A stretch of DNA of 64,000 nucleotides, from the NCBI RefSeq assembly GCF_013409995.1, contig NZ_JACCBX010000004.1, positions 186,001 through 250,000 of the forward strand. The letters are read 5' to 3'. This stretch comes from Neobacillus driksii. GTDB taxonomy: Bacteria > Bacillota > Bacilli > Bacillales > Cytobacillaceae. How positions within the stretch are numbered: the stretch's first letter is position 1; the number at the start of each line of letters is the position of its first letter. The notes beneath the pieces were generated by a model that was not told the origin of the DNA, ran no database searches, and worked only from the letters and a program-made list of their open reading frames with translations. This document shows, in pieces, positions 62,431-64,000 of the stretch. The position numbers were made by a program, and so were the translations under genes.

Positions 62431-64000
62431 TCAACCAGTATTACGTAAACCTGCTGAGATTCCACTAATAGTTAGTAGTACCTCGGTCAATAGTTCTTCT
62501 GATGGTTCGTCTTGGTTTCTTAATTCCTTAATTAATTCTACCTGTAAGAAGTTTAAAGGATCAACATAAGGATTTCGACGATAGACTGAGTCTTTAATGT
62601 TTGGGGTATGATCCAGTAATTCATTATCCCCTGTAATTTTGAGTAGAATCGCTTTCGTTCTTTCATATTCTTCAAGGATATTCGAGAAAATTCGCTCAGC
62701 AATTTTCTGATCTTCCACCAGTGATAAATATTCTTTTGCAGTTGTGATATCTGCTTTCATCAATGCCATTTGAAGATTATCAATGGTGGATCGGAAAAAT
62801 GGCCAATTTTCATACATTTGCTGTAATTGTTGTAAATTTTGTTCACTTTTTTGAGCATAACTTTCTAATCCAGTTCCTGCTGCATACCAAGCTGGAAGGA
62901 GCTGCCTGCTTTGTGTCCAAGCAAAAACCCACGGAATAGCTCTTAAATCCTCGAAGCGGCCACGATTTTTTCTACTCATTGGTCTTGAACCGATGTTTAA
63001 GTCACCAAGTTCTCTTAATGGGGTTGCTTCATTAAAGTAGGTTAAAAAGTCTGCATCTCCAAAAACGAGCGACTGATATTTTTTAAGTGCTGCACTAGAA
63101 ATCTCTTCAATTGCCGACTCCCAACCTTCATCCCTCAAATTACCAGGCTCTGCCTCTTTTGATACATGAGCTGTTGCGAGCATGAGAGTTGAAGTTGCCT
63201 GTTCTAAACTCCTATAAGCAATGTCTTCAAGCAGATAACGGGAAGATAAAACTTCACCCTGCTCAGTAATCTTCACTCCATCACCAATGGTTTCGGCCGG
63301 TTGAGACAATAAACTTTTGTTTAACGGACCGCCTCCGCGCCCAAGTGAACCGCCTCGACCATGGAAAAACTTTAATCCTATATGGTACTTACTTGCCATC
63401 TCATGAATTTCAAGCTGAGCTTTATAAAGCTTCCAGTTTGCCGTTAACGTCCCGCCGTCTTTACTGCCGTCTGAATATCCAAGCATAATTTCCTGCTGGT
63501 CATTCATAACTTTCAAGTGGTTCCGATATACAGGCATTTGGAACAAAGTTTCCATGATTTTAGGTCCTGCAGTCAAATCATCAATCGTTTCTAATAGTGG
63601 TGCCACATTTAATTGGCTTTCTACCGTTCCATCTGCATGGAGTCTATAAATTCCAGCCTCTTTTGCCAAAACTAGCACTTCAAGTAAGTCACTTGCTGAC
63701 TTTGTCATACTTACAAGATAAACAGAAATGGAACGTTTTCCAAATACTTTATGGGCATTGCTAATCATCTGAAACACCTGAATCATTTGCTGTGTTTCTG
63801 GTGAATAATCTTCGTTTAATAGTAGCAGCGGACGTGGGTCCATTAGGATGCTTTCTAGTATTTTCACCTTTTCATCTTCTGAAAGCTCAGCATAATTATC
63901 CGAAATTTGCACTTTACGTAAAATCTCAGTCATAGCTGCCTCATGCTCACCACTATGATTACGAATATCAAGTGTTGCTAAATGAAAACCGAATAGTTGT
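62431..64000 (-). CDS. ppc: Phosphoenolpyruvate carboxylase (5' end outside window)
   Basis: At least 523 codons; the frame stays open to the window edge with QLFGFHLATLDIRNHSGEHE directly upstream of the first internal ATG, so about 400 N-terminal residues are missing. Catalytic elements in view are LGYSDGSKDGG, FFHGRGGSLGRGGGP and GSRPMSRK. The enzyme carboxylates PEP to oxaloacetate to refill the TCA cycle. The C-terminus ends SGISAGLRNTG, the usual end of the protein. Confidence 0.96.
   Translation of the reverse strand, partial: QLFGFHLATLDIRNHSGEHEAAMTEILRKVQISDNYAELSEDEKVKILESILMDPRPLLLLNEDYSPETQQMIQVFQMISNAHKVFGKRSISVYLVSMTKSASDLLEVLVLAKEAGIYRLHADGTVESQLNVAPLLETIDDLTAGPKIMETLFQMPVYRNHLKVMNDQQEIMLGYSDGSKDGGTLTANWKLYKAQLEIHEMASKYHIGLKFFHGRGGSLGRGGGPLNKSLLSQPAETIGDGVKITEQGEVLSSRYLLEDIAYRSLEQATSTLMLATAHVSKEAEPGNLRDEGWESAIEEISSAALKKYQSLVFGDADFLTYFNEATPLRELGDLNIGSRPMSRKNRGRFEDLRAIPWVFAWTQSRQLLPAWYAAGTGLESYAQKSEQNLQQLQQMYENWPFFRSTIDNLQMALMKADITTAKEYLSLVEDQKIAERIFSNILEEYERTKAILLKITGDNELLDHTPNIKDSVYRRNPYVDPLNFLQVELIKELRNQDEPSEELLTEVLLTISGISAGLRNTG

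Overview
The window looks like the chromosome of a low-GC, endospore-forming Bacillaceae bacterium of the Bacillus/Neobacillus type. The evidence is AT-rich DNA, strong AGGAGG ribosome binding sites with many TTG/GTG starts, an alpha/beta SASP, two YjcZ-type small spore proteins, a CotZ-like coat protein, a Spo0E-like phosphatase, sigI-rsgI, CtsR and CcpA-type sites, and class IV (Bacillus-type) PHA proteins. From memory, the backbone follows the Bacillus subtilis sigI/sspD - kinE - mtnE - ykvA/spo0E - clpE - ykvI - ykvS - ptsHI - ykwC - patA - ykyB - ykuE - ykuI - ykuJ - ykuL region, inverted and with insertions. No rRNA, tRNA, CRISPR array, insertion sequence or prophage was seen.

Layout. 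1-6.9 kb: DHA2 efflux pump (cut by the window edge), CbpB/YkuL, YkuJ, a DUF3993-like secreted protein, a small membrane protein, the degenerate EAL protein YkuI, a C39-like lipoprotein, the Tat-exported phosphoesterase YkuE and YkyB. 7-19 kb: PatA, YkwC, an SDR without catalytic residues, PtsI/PtsH, GlpD/GlpK, YkvS, a CPBP protease and YkvI. 19-27 kb: ClpE under a well-formed CtsR-controlled promoter, an M3 oligopeptidase, an MhqR-like regulator, an aminoglycoside-phosphotransferase-like kinase, an Fsr-like MFS pump and a hemerythrin. 27-40.6 kb: FixABCX, a ZIP transporter, Spo0E-like, MtnE, a short KinE-like kinase, a two-gene 2-oxoacid:ferredoxin oxidoreductase and a radical SAM protein. 40.6-54 kb: small sporulation proteins, SASP, SigI/RsgI, RF3, an FtsH-like protease, YkvA, two YjcZ proteins, a CotZ-like/ATP-grasp pair, UppP and a CwlO-like hydrolase. 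54-59.4 kb: a polyhydroxyalkanoate granule locus (PhaP, PhaQ, alpha/beta hydrolase, atypical PhaR, second phasin-like protein, acyl-CoA ligase). 59.6-64 kb: AdhE and a PEP carboxylase whose 5' end lies outside the window.

How the genes fit together. Three themes stand out. (1) Low-potential electron flow and overflow metabolism: FixABCX and the 2-oxoacid:ferredoxin oxidoreductase both reduce ferredoxin or similar carriers, while AdhE and PHA storage are sinks for acetyl-CoA and NADH. (2) Carbon control: PtsHI, GlpK with its HPr-target histidine, PEP carboxylase and several cre-like sites. (3) Sporulation and stress: Spo0E-like, KinE-like, SASP, coat genes, ClpE/CtsR, SigI/RsgI.

The most interesting non-coding DNA is upstream of adhE. 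It holds a near-perfect FadR-type palindrome, a 0A box and one copy of a 14-bp direct repeat whose second copy lies upstream of the next gene, an acyl-CoA ligase. The fixA promoter is overlapped by a 20-bp dyad. The PHA locus has no phaB/phaC and carries two phasin-like paralogues and a PhaR of unusual architecture. I found no clear defence system or other obviously new multi-gene system. The best candidates for something undescribed are the PHA granule locus and the ATP-grasp/CotZ pair.
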